Shown here one piece after another: positions 44,515 through 53,430 of a stretch of DNA of 64,000 bases (the stretch's first letter is position 1; each line of letters begins with the position of its first letter). The notes beneath the pieces are model-generated. The model was given only the letters and a program-made list of their open reading frames with translations. It did no database searches and was not told the origin of the DNA. The translations under genes were made by a program, and so were the position numbers. Source of the stretch: Saccharicrinis sp965230625 (GTDB taxonomy: Bacteria > Bacteroidota > Bacteroidia > Bacteroidales > Marinilabiliaceae); assembly GCA_965230625.1 (NCBI GenBank), contig CBDDLL010000001.1, forward strand, positions 1,860,001 through 1,924,000, given 5' to 3'.

Positions 44515-47160
44515 ATGAATTTAACGAGACTAAAAATATTAGCTATTGTATTGATTTTAACAGGGATCAATGCGATAGCACAGGGATATAATCCTAAACC
44601 TAATCCTGAAGCAGTGATAACATCAGGTAAAGCCAGATTTACAGTATTAACATCTGGTTTAATACGAATAGAATGGAGTAAAAAGCGAAAATTTACTGAT
44701 CAGCCATCATTGGTTTTTGTCAACCGAAATTTACCCGTTCCAAATTATGATCAATCAACCAAAAATGGAACTTTAACGATTACTACCGATAAACTAATCC
44801 TAAATTATAAGGTAGGTACAGGTGCATTTACAGCTGAGAATTTATCTATTACTTTGAATGCTTCTGGTAAAGAAACTACCTGGAAGCCTGGAATGGAAAA
44901 CAAGGGCAACCTATTAGGAACAACGCGTACCCTAGACGGTATTGACGGAGATTCGAGTGTTTATAGCAAATCAAGAATAGAACTTGAAAAAGGTGTTTTA
45001 TCCCGTGATGGTTGGACCTTAATCGATGATTCGGGCAAACCGGTATTTGATGATTCGGAATGGGCATGGGTAGAAGAAAGAAAACAAAAGGAAAATCAGG
45101 ATTTCTATTTCTTTGCTTATGGAAAAGACTACAAACAAGCACTTGCTGATTTTACCTCTGTAGCAGGAAAAATAGCACTACCACCACGTTATATTTTTGG
45201 ATATTGGTTTTCGCGTTGGCATCCTTTTACCGAAGCTGAGTACAAAGAAATGGTAGGACAGTTCGAATCGTTAAACATTCCGCTGGATGTGTTGGTGATG
45301 GATATGGATTGGCATGCAACCGGTTTAAAAGAATTTTTTAAGGATGGTAAAAGAGCCAAAGATAAAAACGATCAATTGTATGGTTGGACAGGTTTTTCTT
45401 GGAATAAAAACTATTTTCCAGATCCAGCAAAGTTTCAGGACTGGGCTGAGGAACATGGATTAAAAACATGTTTGAATCTGCACCCTGCTGCAGGTATTCA
45501 TCCACACGAGGATGTTTACGAAGTGATGGCGGAAAAAATGGGGGTAAACGCAAAAAAAGGAGAGCCAGTTCAGTTTGATATTGTAGACAAGAAATTTGCT
45601 AAACACTATTTTGAGCAAGCCCTTCATCCAATGGAAAAAGATGGAGTTGATTTTTGGTGGTTGGATTGGCAACAATGGAATAATACATCCATAGAAGGTG
45701 TTAATCCTACTTTCTATTTGAATTACGTTCATTATTCTGATATGGAACGTCAAGACAAGCGTCCGTTGATTTACCATCGTTGGGGAGGTTTAGGTAATCA
45801 CCGTTATCAAATAGGTTTTTCAGGAGATACTTATATCACCTGGAAGTCCTTAGATTACCAACCCTACTTTACAAGTACTGCCTCCAATGTAGGTTGGGGA
45901 TTCTGGGGTAATGATGTTGGTGGATTTATGGGAAAGAGAGATGAGCCGGAAACAACCTCTGAAGAACTATTTGTAAGATGGTTCCAATATGGTACTTTCA
46001 GCCCAATATTAAAAACACATGCTACCTGTTACGCACCAATCAAGCGTAAAATATGGGAGTATTCTCCAAAGAATTTCTTTCACTTACGTCAGCTTATTCA
46101 AATGCGTAGGGAGTTGATACCTTATATCTATCACAATGCACGTAAAGCTTATGATACAGGTATTTCTCTTTGTCGACCAATGTATTATGAATATCCTGAG
46201 GATCAACGATCTTATGATTACAAGAACGAATACTTCTTTGGTGATGATATGATTGTTAATCCAGTTACAAAACCTATTGCAGGAGATAGCCTTTTTGTGG
46301 AGCAAACTACATGGATACCGGAGGGAGAATGGATAGAATGGTTTACCGGGAAAGAGGTAAAAGGTGATGCTGAAGTATTCAGCGCATTTGCCTATGATGA
46401 AATGCCGGTTTACTGCAAAAAAGGAAGTATTGTTCCTACAATGGATTACGATGTTAAGGCAGGTGAAATTCCAGAAAAGCTAATACTGAATATTTTTGAT
46501 GGTAAAGCAGGAAAGTTGGATTTTTATGAAGATAACGGAGATGATAACGGGTTTAAAAACGGAGAATATGCTATTACTCCTGTATCGTTTAAAAAAGAAG
46601 GCAACAAACTGGTTGTTAATATCGATCCTGTAAAGGGAAGCTACAAAGGAATGCCAACTGAGAGATTTTACGAAGTACGTTTAGTGAATCAATTATTTCC
46701 AAAATCGGTAGTTGTAAATGGTTCAAAATATGAATTTTCAGAAAACGGCGGTGAGAATGCCTATAGACTGGAATCTAAGAAGTTAACCACTCATATTTAT
46801 CTGCCAAAAGCGTCAGTGGGAAAACCTGTAAAAATAGAAATAGAACTTATTGATGGTGATACCAAGTTACTTAGTGGTATGGTTCAAAAGATGAGCTCCA
46901 TGTACAAGTTCTCCAAATTTTTGGCTGAGCGCAGAAACTTCTGGAAACAAGACGAATGGAATGATGCTTACTATTCAAGCGATGTGGTAAAAGATGCTGC
47001 GGCTACAGCAATTAAACTGGAAAGGGAACCTTTAAAAATGGTTGAAATCTTAACGAAATTTGATGAGCAATACAATAGTGTAATTAGTATGCTTCAGGAG
47101 ATGAACAAAGAGCATCAGAAATTTGAATCCTACTTAGAGCTTTTAGAATCTATAAAGTAA
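44515..47160 (+). CDS. GH31 family alpha-glycosidase
   Basis: An 881-residue secreted enzyme with a signal peptide ending AIAQ. The order is a galactose-mutarotase-like N-terminal domain, the catalytic barrel, a proximal C-terminal sandwich and a DUF5110-like distal domain, plus an extra helical tail after about residue 780. The nucleophile is Asp384 in WWLDWQQW and the acid/base is Asp438 in SGDTYITW. The barrel also shows VLVMDMDWH and GWGFWGNDVGGF. GH31 covers alpha-glucosidases, alpha-xylosidases and alpha-galactosidases; the specificity here is not decided. It is 29 bases after the GH63-like gene. Confidence 0.92.
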   Translation: MNLTRLKILAIVLILTGINAIAQGYNPKPNPEAVITSGKARFTVLTSGLIRIEWSKKRKFTDQPSLVFVNRNLPVPNYDQSTKNGTLTITTDKLILNYKVGTGAFTAENLSITLNASGKETTWKPGMENKGNLLGTTRTLDGIDGDSSVYSKSRIELEKGVLSRDGWTLIDDSGKPVFDDSEWAWVEERKQKENQDFYFFAYGKDYKQALADFTSVAGKIALPPRYIFGYWFSRWHPFTEAEYKEMVGQFESLNIPLDVLVMDMDWHATGLKEFFKDGKRAKDKNDQLYGWTGFSWNKNYFPDPAKFQDWAEEHGLKTCLNLHPAAGIHPHEDVYEVMAEKMGVNAKKGEPVQFDIVDKKFAKHYFEQALHPMEKDGVDFWWLDWQQWNNTSIEGVNPTFYLNYVHYSDMERQDKRPLIYHRWGGLGNHRYQIGFSGDTYITWKSLDYQPYFTSTASNVGWGFWGNDVGGFMGKRDEPETTSEELFVRWFQYGTFSPILKTHATCYAPIKRKIWEYSPKNFFHLRQLIQMRRELIPYIYHNARKAYDTGISLCRPMYYEYPEDQRSYDYKNEYFFGDDMIVNPVTKPIAGDSLFVEQTTWIPEGEWIEWFTGKEVKGDAEVFSAFAYDEMPVYCKKGSIVPTMDYDVKAGEIPEKLILNIFDGKAGKLDFYEDNGDDNGFKNGEYAITPVSFKKEGNKLVVNIDPVKGSYKGMPTERFYEVRLVNQLFPKSVVVNGSKYEFSENGGENAYRLESKKLTTHIYLPKASVGKPVKIEIELIDGDTKLLSGMVQKMSSMYKFSKFLAERRNFWKQDEWNDAYYSSDVVKDAAATAIKLEREPLKMVEILTKFDEQYNSVISMLQEMNKEHQKFESYLELLESIK

Positions 47161-47175
47161 AATACAACTAAAGAA

Positions 47176-49545
47176 ATGAAAAAATCTACAAATTATATCA
47201 TTGCATGCATCTTCTTAATTTTATGCGGATGCTCAAATACGGATGACTACTTTAAAGCCCCGGACAAAGGCTTTACAAGCATTAGCTGGGCAGATAACCC
47301 AAAGGAATTTAAAAACGGATTGTTAACCGGAAATGGTACAATGGGAGCAATCGTTCTCGGACGTCCCTTTGATGAAAATATATATGTGAGCCATGCCGGT
47401 ATTTATCTGCCGCGAAAAAAAGGAGATAAGCTTTTTGAGATGACATCAAAGATGGAGCATATTCAAAAGCTGTGTCTGCAAGGGAAGCTAAAAGAAGCTG
47501 GTATGTTGGTAAATACAATGCGTATGGAACAAAACTATATGGACTGGCGTGATCCGTATATAGGTGCGTGTATTCTAAACATTAAACAATCCGAAGGTGA
47601 GATTAAAAAATACCAGCGTTCAGTTGATTTTATGACTGCTGAAACCAATGTAAGCGTTTCTAATTCTAAAGGTACGTTTCAGCGAACTGCATTTGCTTCA
47701 AGAGAAGATGATGTAATTGTTGTCCGATTAAAAGGCGATGGGAAACAAACAGCAGAGATATCTTTGAGTGGCCTTGTACCTCATAATGATAGGGAAAGAG
47801 AAATGCAGAAGGAAGGCGTTAAGTCATCGGAGAAAAGTATTAAAGATGGTTTGATGTACATGCGCACCTTGTTTGCACACACCAACAAATACAACCCTAA
47901 TTTGGGTTTTGAAGGATTTGGAAAAGTAATTTCAAAGGGAGGAGAACGCATTGAAACAGACTCAAGTGTTATTATCAAAGATGCTGATGAAATTCTTGTT
48001 TTGATAAAGGTTGAACCAATTACTAAAGGACAGGAATCTTTAAGCAATTACGAATTGATTAAGAAACAAATTGAGGGAGTAAATGCCGATTATAATGCTT
48101 TATTAGCATCTCATTCTAAAAAGCATGGCGAGCTAATGGGACGTGTTGATTTTTCTCTTAATGCTCCTGAGTATGATCGCCAACAACCCAATGAAATATT
48201 AAAGGGGCTATCAAAAGAAGCACCGTTGGCGATGATCGAAAGAGTCTTTTATGCTGGTAGATATAATATCATCTGTAGCACCGGACTCAATCCTCCTAAC
48301 TTAGTTGGTTTATGGAGTGCTACCTGGTCGGCCAACTGGGAAGGTAGTTTTACAACCAATGGTAACTTACCATGTGCCGTAGCATTTAATTTAATGGGAA
48401 ATACTCCTGAACTGATGGAGCCCTATTTCAGATACCATGATGAGCGTTGGGAAGGTTTTAGAACCAATGCAAAACAATTATTTGGAACACGAGGATTTAA
48501 CGTACCTGGTCAGTTAACTATGGGACCTTTACAAACCGATTTTAGTTACTGGAATCCACATGTATTCTGGCATGCAGGTGCTGCATGGACTTTATTGTAT
48601 TACTACGATTATTATCGTTATTATGGTGATGAGGAATTCTTGAAGAATCGCACATATCCTTTAATGAGAGAGGCATGTGAGTTTTACGAAGATTTTCTGA
48701 CCCGAAAGGATAAGAATGGGAAATACATTTTTATACCTACCTATTCGCCTGAGAATTTTGCTAATGGTAAAGAAGCGACAACCATCAATGCCACCATGGA
48801 AATTGCAGCAGCTAAGCAGTTACTAAATAACTCAATAACTGTAGCCAAACAACTGGGCGTAGATGAGTCATTACAAAAAAAGTGGGCATCTATACTTAAA
48901 GACTTACCAGAATATGAAGTGGATGAAGATGGTTATTTCAGAGAGTGGTTATGGCCTGGATTAAAAAACAACTTAAGGCACCGTCATGCATCACAACTAT
49001 ATCCATTGTATGATGATGCACCTGAAGAAATAATTAACAATCCAACATTAGTGAAGGGAATCGAGAAGTTTTTAGGTTATCATCTTCCTTATAAAGACCG
49101 AAGTGGTGATATGGCTTTTGGTGTAGTTCAGGACGGTTTAGCTGCAACTCGTATTGGTAATAGCCAATATACTCAAGAGGCCATTAACCTATTGTCAAGA
49201 AACTATTGGACATACAGCATGTCGTCATTACACGACCAAGGTAAAATCATGAATATGGATATATCCGGTGGTTTTCCTTATTTGTGCTCTTCGGCTTTAG
49301 TATATGCCGATCCAGGATACATTAAATTTCTACCGGCCCTTCCCGAACAGTGGAAAGAGGGTAGTATTAAAGGTATTCGCTTAAGAGGTGGAATATTGGT
49401 AAAAGAGCTGAAATGGGATGCATCATCCGTAAATGCGACTGTAGTTTCAGATAAAACACAAACAGTTGAAATAGATTTAGAAGGCAAGAAAGAAAAGAAA
49501 GAATTGATAGCGGGGCAGGAAGAAATCATCATCTTAACCAGATAA
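47176..49545 (+). CDS. GH95-like alpha-L-fucosidase/alpha-L-galactosidase, lipoprotein
   Basis: A 789-residue lipoprotein (lipobox LCGC). The N-terminal domain opens with the GH95 pattern NGLLTGNGTMGAIVLG. The (alpha/alpha)6 catalytic region contains GLWSATWSANWEGSFTTNGN, whose N-x-N pair corresponds to the catalytic asparagines described for bifidobacterial AfcA. Next come FWHAGAAWTLLYYYDYY and HRHASQLYPLY, which replaces the more usual HISHLY block. GH95 enzymes invert alpha-1,2-linked L-fucose or L-galactose. The link to an upstream fucose operon supports fucose. Divergence in the C-terminal active-site block lowers certainty about the exact sugar. Confidence 0.78.
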   Translation: MKKSTNYIIACIFLILCGCSNTDDYFKAPDKGFTSISWADNPKEFKNGLLTGNGTMGAIVLGRPFDENIYVSHAGIYLPRKKGDKLFEMTSKMEHIQKLCLQGKLKEAGMLVNTMRMEQNYMDWRDPYIGACILNIKQSEGEIKKYQRSVDFMTAETNVSVSNSKGTFQRTAFASREDDVIVVRLKGDGKQTAEISLSGLVPHNDREREMQKEGVKSSEKSIKDGLMYMRTLFAHTNKYNPNLGFEGFGKVISKGGERIETDSSVIIKDADEILVLIKVEPITKGQESLSNYELIKKQIEGVNADYNALLASHSKKHGELMGRVDFSLNAPEYDRQQPNEILKGLSKEAPLAMIERVFYAGRYNIICSTGLNPPNLVGLWSATWSANWEGSFTTNGNLPCAVAFNLMGNTPELMEPYFRYHDERWEGFRTNAKQLFGTRGFNVPGQLTMGPLQTDFSYWNPHVFWHAGAAWTLLYYYDYYRYYGDEEFLKNRTYPLMREACEFYEDFLTRKDKNGKYIFIPTYSPENFANGKEATTINATMEIAAAKQLLNNSITVAKQLGVDESLQKKWASILKDLPEYEVDEDGYFREWLWPGLKNNLRHRHASQLYPLYDDAPEEIINNPTLVKGIEKFLGYHLPYKDRSGDMAFGVVQDGLAATRIGNSQYTQEAINLLSRNYWTYSMSSLHDQGKIMNMDISGGFPYLCSSALVYADPGYIKFLPALPEQWKEGSIKGIRLRGGILVKELKWDASSVNATVVSDKTQTVEIDLEGKKEKKELIAGQEEIIILTR

Positions 49546-49555
49546 AAAAATAGTT

Positions 49556-51190
49556 ATGGTCGAAAAAATTAGCTTCATAGACTCATCCATAATCATCATT
49601 TACCTGATTGGGATATTAATTATCGGATTATTATCGGTTAAGTATAAAAAAATGACCAGTGATGGTTATTTCCTCGCCGGACGCGGATTGAACTGGATAT
49701 TAGTAGGAGCAGCACTATTTGCATCTAATATATCTACAATTCATTTGGTTGGTTTGGCAGCATCAGGATATAACGAAGGATTGGTTTGGGGGAATTTCGA
49801 GTGGTTGGCAGCGGTAACTTTAATTATGCTGGGATTAATTTTTGCCCCATTTTATTTTAAAAGTAAGATATCTACATTGCCCGAGTTTTTAGAAAAAAGA
49901 TACGATTCAAGATCCAGAACGGTTCTTGCTGTTATTGCAATCATCGGAGCCCTATTTGTGCATATTGGCATGAGCTTGTATGCAGGGGCTGTTGTGTTTG
50001 AAACATTTTTTGGAATCAATGTTTTAACCTCAATATTGGTTATTTCAATTGTAACAACCATTTATACTGTTCTTGGTGGATTGAAAGCGGTGGTGGTTAC
50101 TGAAACCATTCAATCGGTTATTTTAATTATTGGAGCCATTGTATTAACAGGTTTTGCCATGTTTGCATTAGGCGACAAGGGAATTACCAGTATAGCTGAT
50201 CTAAAAGCAAACCTTAAGCCCGGTCAGCTCAATATGATGCACACCAAAGAAAGCCTGGGTCATTTAAATGGTGGCAATGGATTAACCTGGTACGCCTGCC
50301 TGTTAGGCTATCCTGTTTTAGGTTTATGGTATTGGTGTTCCGATCAAACTATTGTTCAACGTGTGTTGGGTGCAAAATCACAAACCGATGCTCAATTAGG
50401 GCCAATATTCGCAGGTTTTCTAAAAATATTACCTGTATTTATATTAGTTTTTCCGGGAGTAATAGCCTATGTACTGTTCAAAGATATTATTGGTGATAAC
50501 GCCAATATGGCTTTACCTGTAATGATGAGCAAATTATTACCAGTAGGAATTAAGGGTGTTATGGCAGCCACATTATTAGCAGCTTTGATGAGTACCATTG
50601 CTGCAGCATTAAATAGTTCGGCAACATTAGTAGCTGTAGATATTGTAAAAAGAATTAATTCTACTACCTCAGATAAACAACAGATTAAAATTGGACGAAT
50701 TGCAGCAATTATCGTTATGTTGTTAGCTATGGCTTGGTCAACACAAGGCGATAAGTTCTCAAGTATTTTTGAAGCGATTAACAAGATAGCATCAGCCATT
50801 GCACCTCCGGTTGCTGTAGTATTTTTATTCGGTGTCTTTTCCAAACGAGGTACTAAACAGGCTTCTTTTCTTACCTTGATTATCGGTTTGATTTTAGGAA
50901 TTGTAGCTTTTTGTTTCGATTTCGAACCAATTAGTGGATACATGTTTATCTCCAATGGATGGGGAATTCCTTTTATGATGCAAGCATGGTGGTTATTTGT
51001 AATTTGTTCAGTTATCTATTTTGTAATTAGTTATCTGACTGATAAACCAGACGAAAATACCATTGAAAAATACACATGGGACAGCCCTATGGCGGTGATA
51101 ATGAAGGGAGAATATCAAGGAATTAAGGATGCCAGACTGTGGTCAGGTATTCTGATTGTAACACTGATCATCTTGTATTTAATTTTCTAA
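49556..51190 (+). CDS. Sodium:solute symporter (SSS family) for a sugar
   Basis: A 544-residue polytopic membrane protein of the SSS/SGLT family with about fourteen helices. Signatures include the start DSSIIIIYLIGILIIGLLS, the GRGLNWILVGAALFASNIST block with the residues that bind sodium, and GGLKAVVVTETIQ. The family imports glucose, galactose, myo-inositol and related compounds with Na+. Its place between the glycosidases and the polyol/kinase genes suggests it imports a monosaccharide released by GH97/GH31, probably galactose or glucose. It starts 10 bases after the GH95 gene. Confidence 0.9.
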   Translation: MVEKISFIDSSIIIIYLIGILIIGLLSVKYKKMTSDGYFLAGRGLNWILVGAALFASNISTIHLVGLAASGYNEGLVWGNFEWLAAVTLIMLGLIFAPFYFKSKISTLPEFLEKRYDSRSRTVLAVIAIIGALFVHIGMSLYAGAVVFETFFGINVLTSILVISIVTTIYTVLGGLKAVVVTETIQSVILIIGAIVLTGFAMFALGDKGITSIADLKANLKPGQLNMMHTKESLGHLNGGNGLTWYACLLGYPVLGLWYWCSDQTIVQRVLGAKSQTDAQLGPIFAGFLKILPVFILVFPGVIAYVLFKDIIGDNANMALPVMMSKLLPVGIKGVMAATLLAALMSTIAAALNSSATLVAVDIVKRINSTTSDKQQIKIGRIAAIIVMLLAMAWSTQGDKFSSIFEAINKIASAIAPPVAVVFLFGVFSKRGTKQASFLTLIIGLILGIVAFCFDFEPISGYMFISNGWGIPFMMQAWWLFVICSVIYFVISYLTDKPDENTIEKYTWDSPMAVIMKGEYQGIKDARLWSGILIVTLIILYLIF

Positions 51191-51197
51191 AGGAAAG
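51191..51197 (+). promoter_or_regulatory. Ribosome-binding site deciding the polyol dehydrogenase start
   Basis: AGGAAAG lies 4 bases before the ATG at 51202. The open frame extends upstream to 51139 inside the symporter gene, but this site and the family-typical N-terminus support 51202. Confidence 0.6.
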
Positions 51198-51201
51198 AAT
51201 T

Positions 51202-52224
51202 ATGAGACAAGCAATAATGACAAAACCTGGTATTATCGAATTCCAGGATATTCCAAAACCAAATAAATTAGCACCAAACGAAGTATTATTAAAGATTCAA
51301 CGTATTGGTGTGTGTGGTACCGATATTCATGTTTTCCATGGTGAGCATCCTGCAACACCTTATCCTGTTGTTCAGGGTCATGAGTATTCAGCAGAGATTA
51401 TTGAGGTAGGAGCAGGTATAACAAAGGCAAAGCCCGGAATGAGAGCAACGGCACGTCCGCAGTTGGTGTGTGGTAAATGTGGTCCGTGTTTACGTGGCCA
51501 ATACAATGCATGTCAGGAATTAAAAGTACAGGGTTTTCAGGCTCCTGGTGTAGCGCAAGATTTCTTTATTGCGCCGGAAGACAGGCTAATTATTTTTCCG
51601 GATTCAATGAGCTACGAATACGGAGCCATGATTGAACCGGCTGCAGTAGGTGCACATTCCACCAGCAGAACGACAGGCGTTGAAGGCAAAAATGTAGTAG
51701 TTTCAGGTGCAGGAACCATTGGTAACCTGGTAGCACAATTTGCCAAAGCCAGAGGGGCAAAAAAAGTTTTAATTACAGATGTTAGTGATTACCGTCTTGA
51801 AAAAGCTAAAGAGTGTGGTATCGAAGGAACTTTAAATGTAAAAGAGACAGATTTTGCCGATGGAGTAAAAGCGTTTTTTGGTGATGAGGGTTTTCAAATA
51901 GGGATGGAAGCTGCAGGTGTGCAGGCTTCACTGGACGCATTAATGGCCAATGTAGAAAAGGGAGGTGATATTGTCATACTTGGAGTATATGCGAAAAATC
52001 CGGTAGTAAATATGTATTATCTTGGGGAGCACGAACTGAATGTGTTCGGCTCAATGATGTACAAACACGAGGATTATGAAGCGGCCGTTGAGATGATATC
52101 AACAGGGAAAATTAATCTTGAACCGCTAATTACAAAACACTTTCCTTTTGAAGAGTATTTGGATGCCTATAAATACATAGATGCGCAGGCTGATAAGAGT
52201 ATGAAAGTCATGATTGACCTATAA
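51202..52224 (+). CDS. Zinc-dependent polyol (L-iditol/sorbitol-type) dehydrogenase
   Basis: Medium-chain dehydrogenase of 340 residues. Catalytic zinc ligands are Cys38 (VCGTD) and His60-Glu61 (GHEY); the structural-zinc loop CGKCGPCLRGQYNAC follows; the NAD-binding motif is VVSGAGTIGNLVAQ. It resembles sorbitol/L-iditol 2-dehydrogenases. An upstream in-frame start at 51139 would overlap the symporter and is rejected. Placed between a sugar symporter and a PfkB kinase, it is well suited to oxidise an alditol to a ketose that the kinase then phosphorylates. It is only a distant relative of the dehydrogenase at 20779. Confidence 0.88.
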   Translation: MRQAIMTKPGIIEFQDIPKPNKLAPNEVLLKIQRIGVCGTDIHVFHGEHPATPYPVVQGHEYSAEIIEVGAGITKAKPGMRATARPQLVCGKCGPCLRGQYNACQELKVQGFQAPGVAQDFFIAPEDRLIIFPDSMSYEYGAMIEPAAVGAHSTSRTTGVEGKNVVVSGAGTIGNLVAQFAKARGAKKVLITDVSDYRLEKAKECGIEGTLNVKETDFADGVKAFFGDEGFQIGMEAAGVQASLDALMANVEKGGDIVILGVYAKNPVVNMYYLGEHELNVFGSMMYKHEDYEAAVEMISTGKINLEPLITKHFPFEEYLDAYKYIDAQADKSMKVMIDL

Positions 52225-52235
52225 AACAGTTGACT

Positions 52236-53120
52236 ATGGAAAGTAAACCTAAAGTTATAGGTATAGGCGAATTGTTATGGGATGTGCTTCCTGAAGGTAA
52301 AAAATTAGGAGGAGCACCTTGTAATTTCGTTTATCATGCCCAAAAACAAGGAGCAGACGGATTATCTATAAGTGCTATTGGCGATGATGAGAATGGTAAA
52401 GAAATACTGGAGGTTTTAAAGGAAAAAGGTATTTCATCTGATTTGATTCAAATCAATCAAAAGCCAACCAGTACAGTTGATGTTAAATTAAATGAACAAG
52501 GTGTTCCTGAATATATTATTCACGAAGACGTAGCGTGGGATTATATATCCTATACGGACCAATTGAAACAGGAAGTATCAAGTGCAGATATTATTTGTTT
52601 TGGAAGTTTAGCCCAACGAAATAAAGAATCTCGAAAAGCCATTAAAAGTATGTTGATGGATTGTAGTTCAGATACCTTGATTGTTTGCGATATCAACCTG
52701 CGTCAGGATTATTATACTAAAGACATAATTAATGAATCTTTGCAGCTTTGTAATGTATTGAAGCTTAACGAAGGCGAGTTGCCCGTAGTTTGCGATTTAT
52801 TAGATATCCATGGCGAATCCGAAGAGGAAAAGGTTCAAAAATTTATTGATGCCTATAAGCTAAAGCTACTTGCGTTTACCAAAGGCAGTGAAGGCAGTTT
52901 ATTGATGACTTCTTCTGGAAAAAGTTATTTGGAAACTCCTAAAGTTGATGTAAAAGATACTGTAGGGGCAGGAGATTCATTTACGGCAGTCATGATTATG
53001 GGTTTAGCCAAAGGAGAACCATTAAAACAGTTACATCAAAAAGCAGTTGATATTTCTGCGTTTGTATGCACCCAAAATGGCGCTATGCCGGATTACAAAG
53101 AGATAACAACCTATGATTAA
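52236..53120 (+). CDS. PfkB-family sugar kinase, probably fructokinase-like
   Basis: A 294-residue ribokinase-fold kinase. Substrate-binding GGAPCNFVYHAQKQG and the C-terminal DTVGAGDSFTAV, carrying the catalytic Asp and anion hole, identify the PfkB family; the overall sequence is closest to Bacteroidota fructokinases. An upstream TTG (52230) is in frame, but the ATG at 52236 gives the normal N-terminus. It begins 11 bases after the dehydrogenase. The likely reaction is ATP-dependent phosphorylation of fructose or a related ketose such as tagatose. Confidence 0.87.
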   Translation: MESKPKVIGIGELLWDVLPEGKKLGGAPCNFVYHAQKQGADGLSISAIGDDENGKEILEVLKEKGISSDLIQINQKPTSTVDVKLNEQGVPEYIIHEDVAWDYISYTDQLKQEVSSADIICFGSLAQRNKESRKAIKSMLMDCSSDTLIVCDINLRQDYYTKDIINESLQLCNVLKLNEGELPVVCDLLDIHGESEEEKVQKFIDAYKLKLLAFTKGSEGSLLMTSSGKSYLETPKVDVKDTVGAGDSFTAVMIMGLAKGEPLKQLHQKAVDISAFVCTQNGAMPDYKEITTYD

Positions 53121-53430
53121 AAATTTTAAATGATATGAATGAATATAACGTTGGTGTGACTATTCCGCCTTCATGTAAAAGCGTTAAAAAAAATCAGTAA
53201 ACGAAGCGTTAAGAAAGAAAAGCTGTTTGAGCGTAGCGAGTTCTTTTCTTTTAGCGAAGAGAAGTGATTTTTAGCTTTTTCATGTCAGCGGCGGCTCTTT
53301 TTGTTTACTTTTTCGAGCTGTAGCGAAAAAGTAAAAGCCCGTCTGGCTAGAAGACAAAGGTTCAATTGTATACGAAATTGAATTTTTACCAAACAATATT
53401 GATTGACAATAACTAATAAAATATAGAACA
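53121..53430. repeat. Palindromic intergenic repeat region between kinase and aldo/keto reductase
   Basis: A 310-base gap with two structures. The outer one, 53165-53294, is an imperfect palindrome: CCGCC, CATG, an AAAAGC-type block and AAAATCA on the left return in inverted order on the right, ending GGCGG. The second, 53304-53335, is a perfect 12-bp hairpin, TTTACTTTTTCG with CGAAAAAGTAAA around an 8-base loop. The segment is richer in GC than its surroundings. It looks like a dispersed, non-coding repeat of Bacteroidota intergenic DNA. No coding frame was seen. Confidence 0.65.

Noticed and set aside
50467..50955. Minus-strand open frame of 162 codons in the symporter gene
   Set aside because: The hydrophobic composition mirrors the membrane helices of the sense gene; no independent start signal or family.
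51139..51201. Upstream extension of the polyol dehydrogenase frame
   Set aside because: It overlaps the end of the symporter gene, adds residues unlike the family, and a good ribosome site precedes the ATG at 51202.
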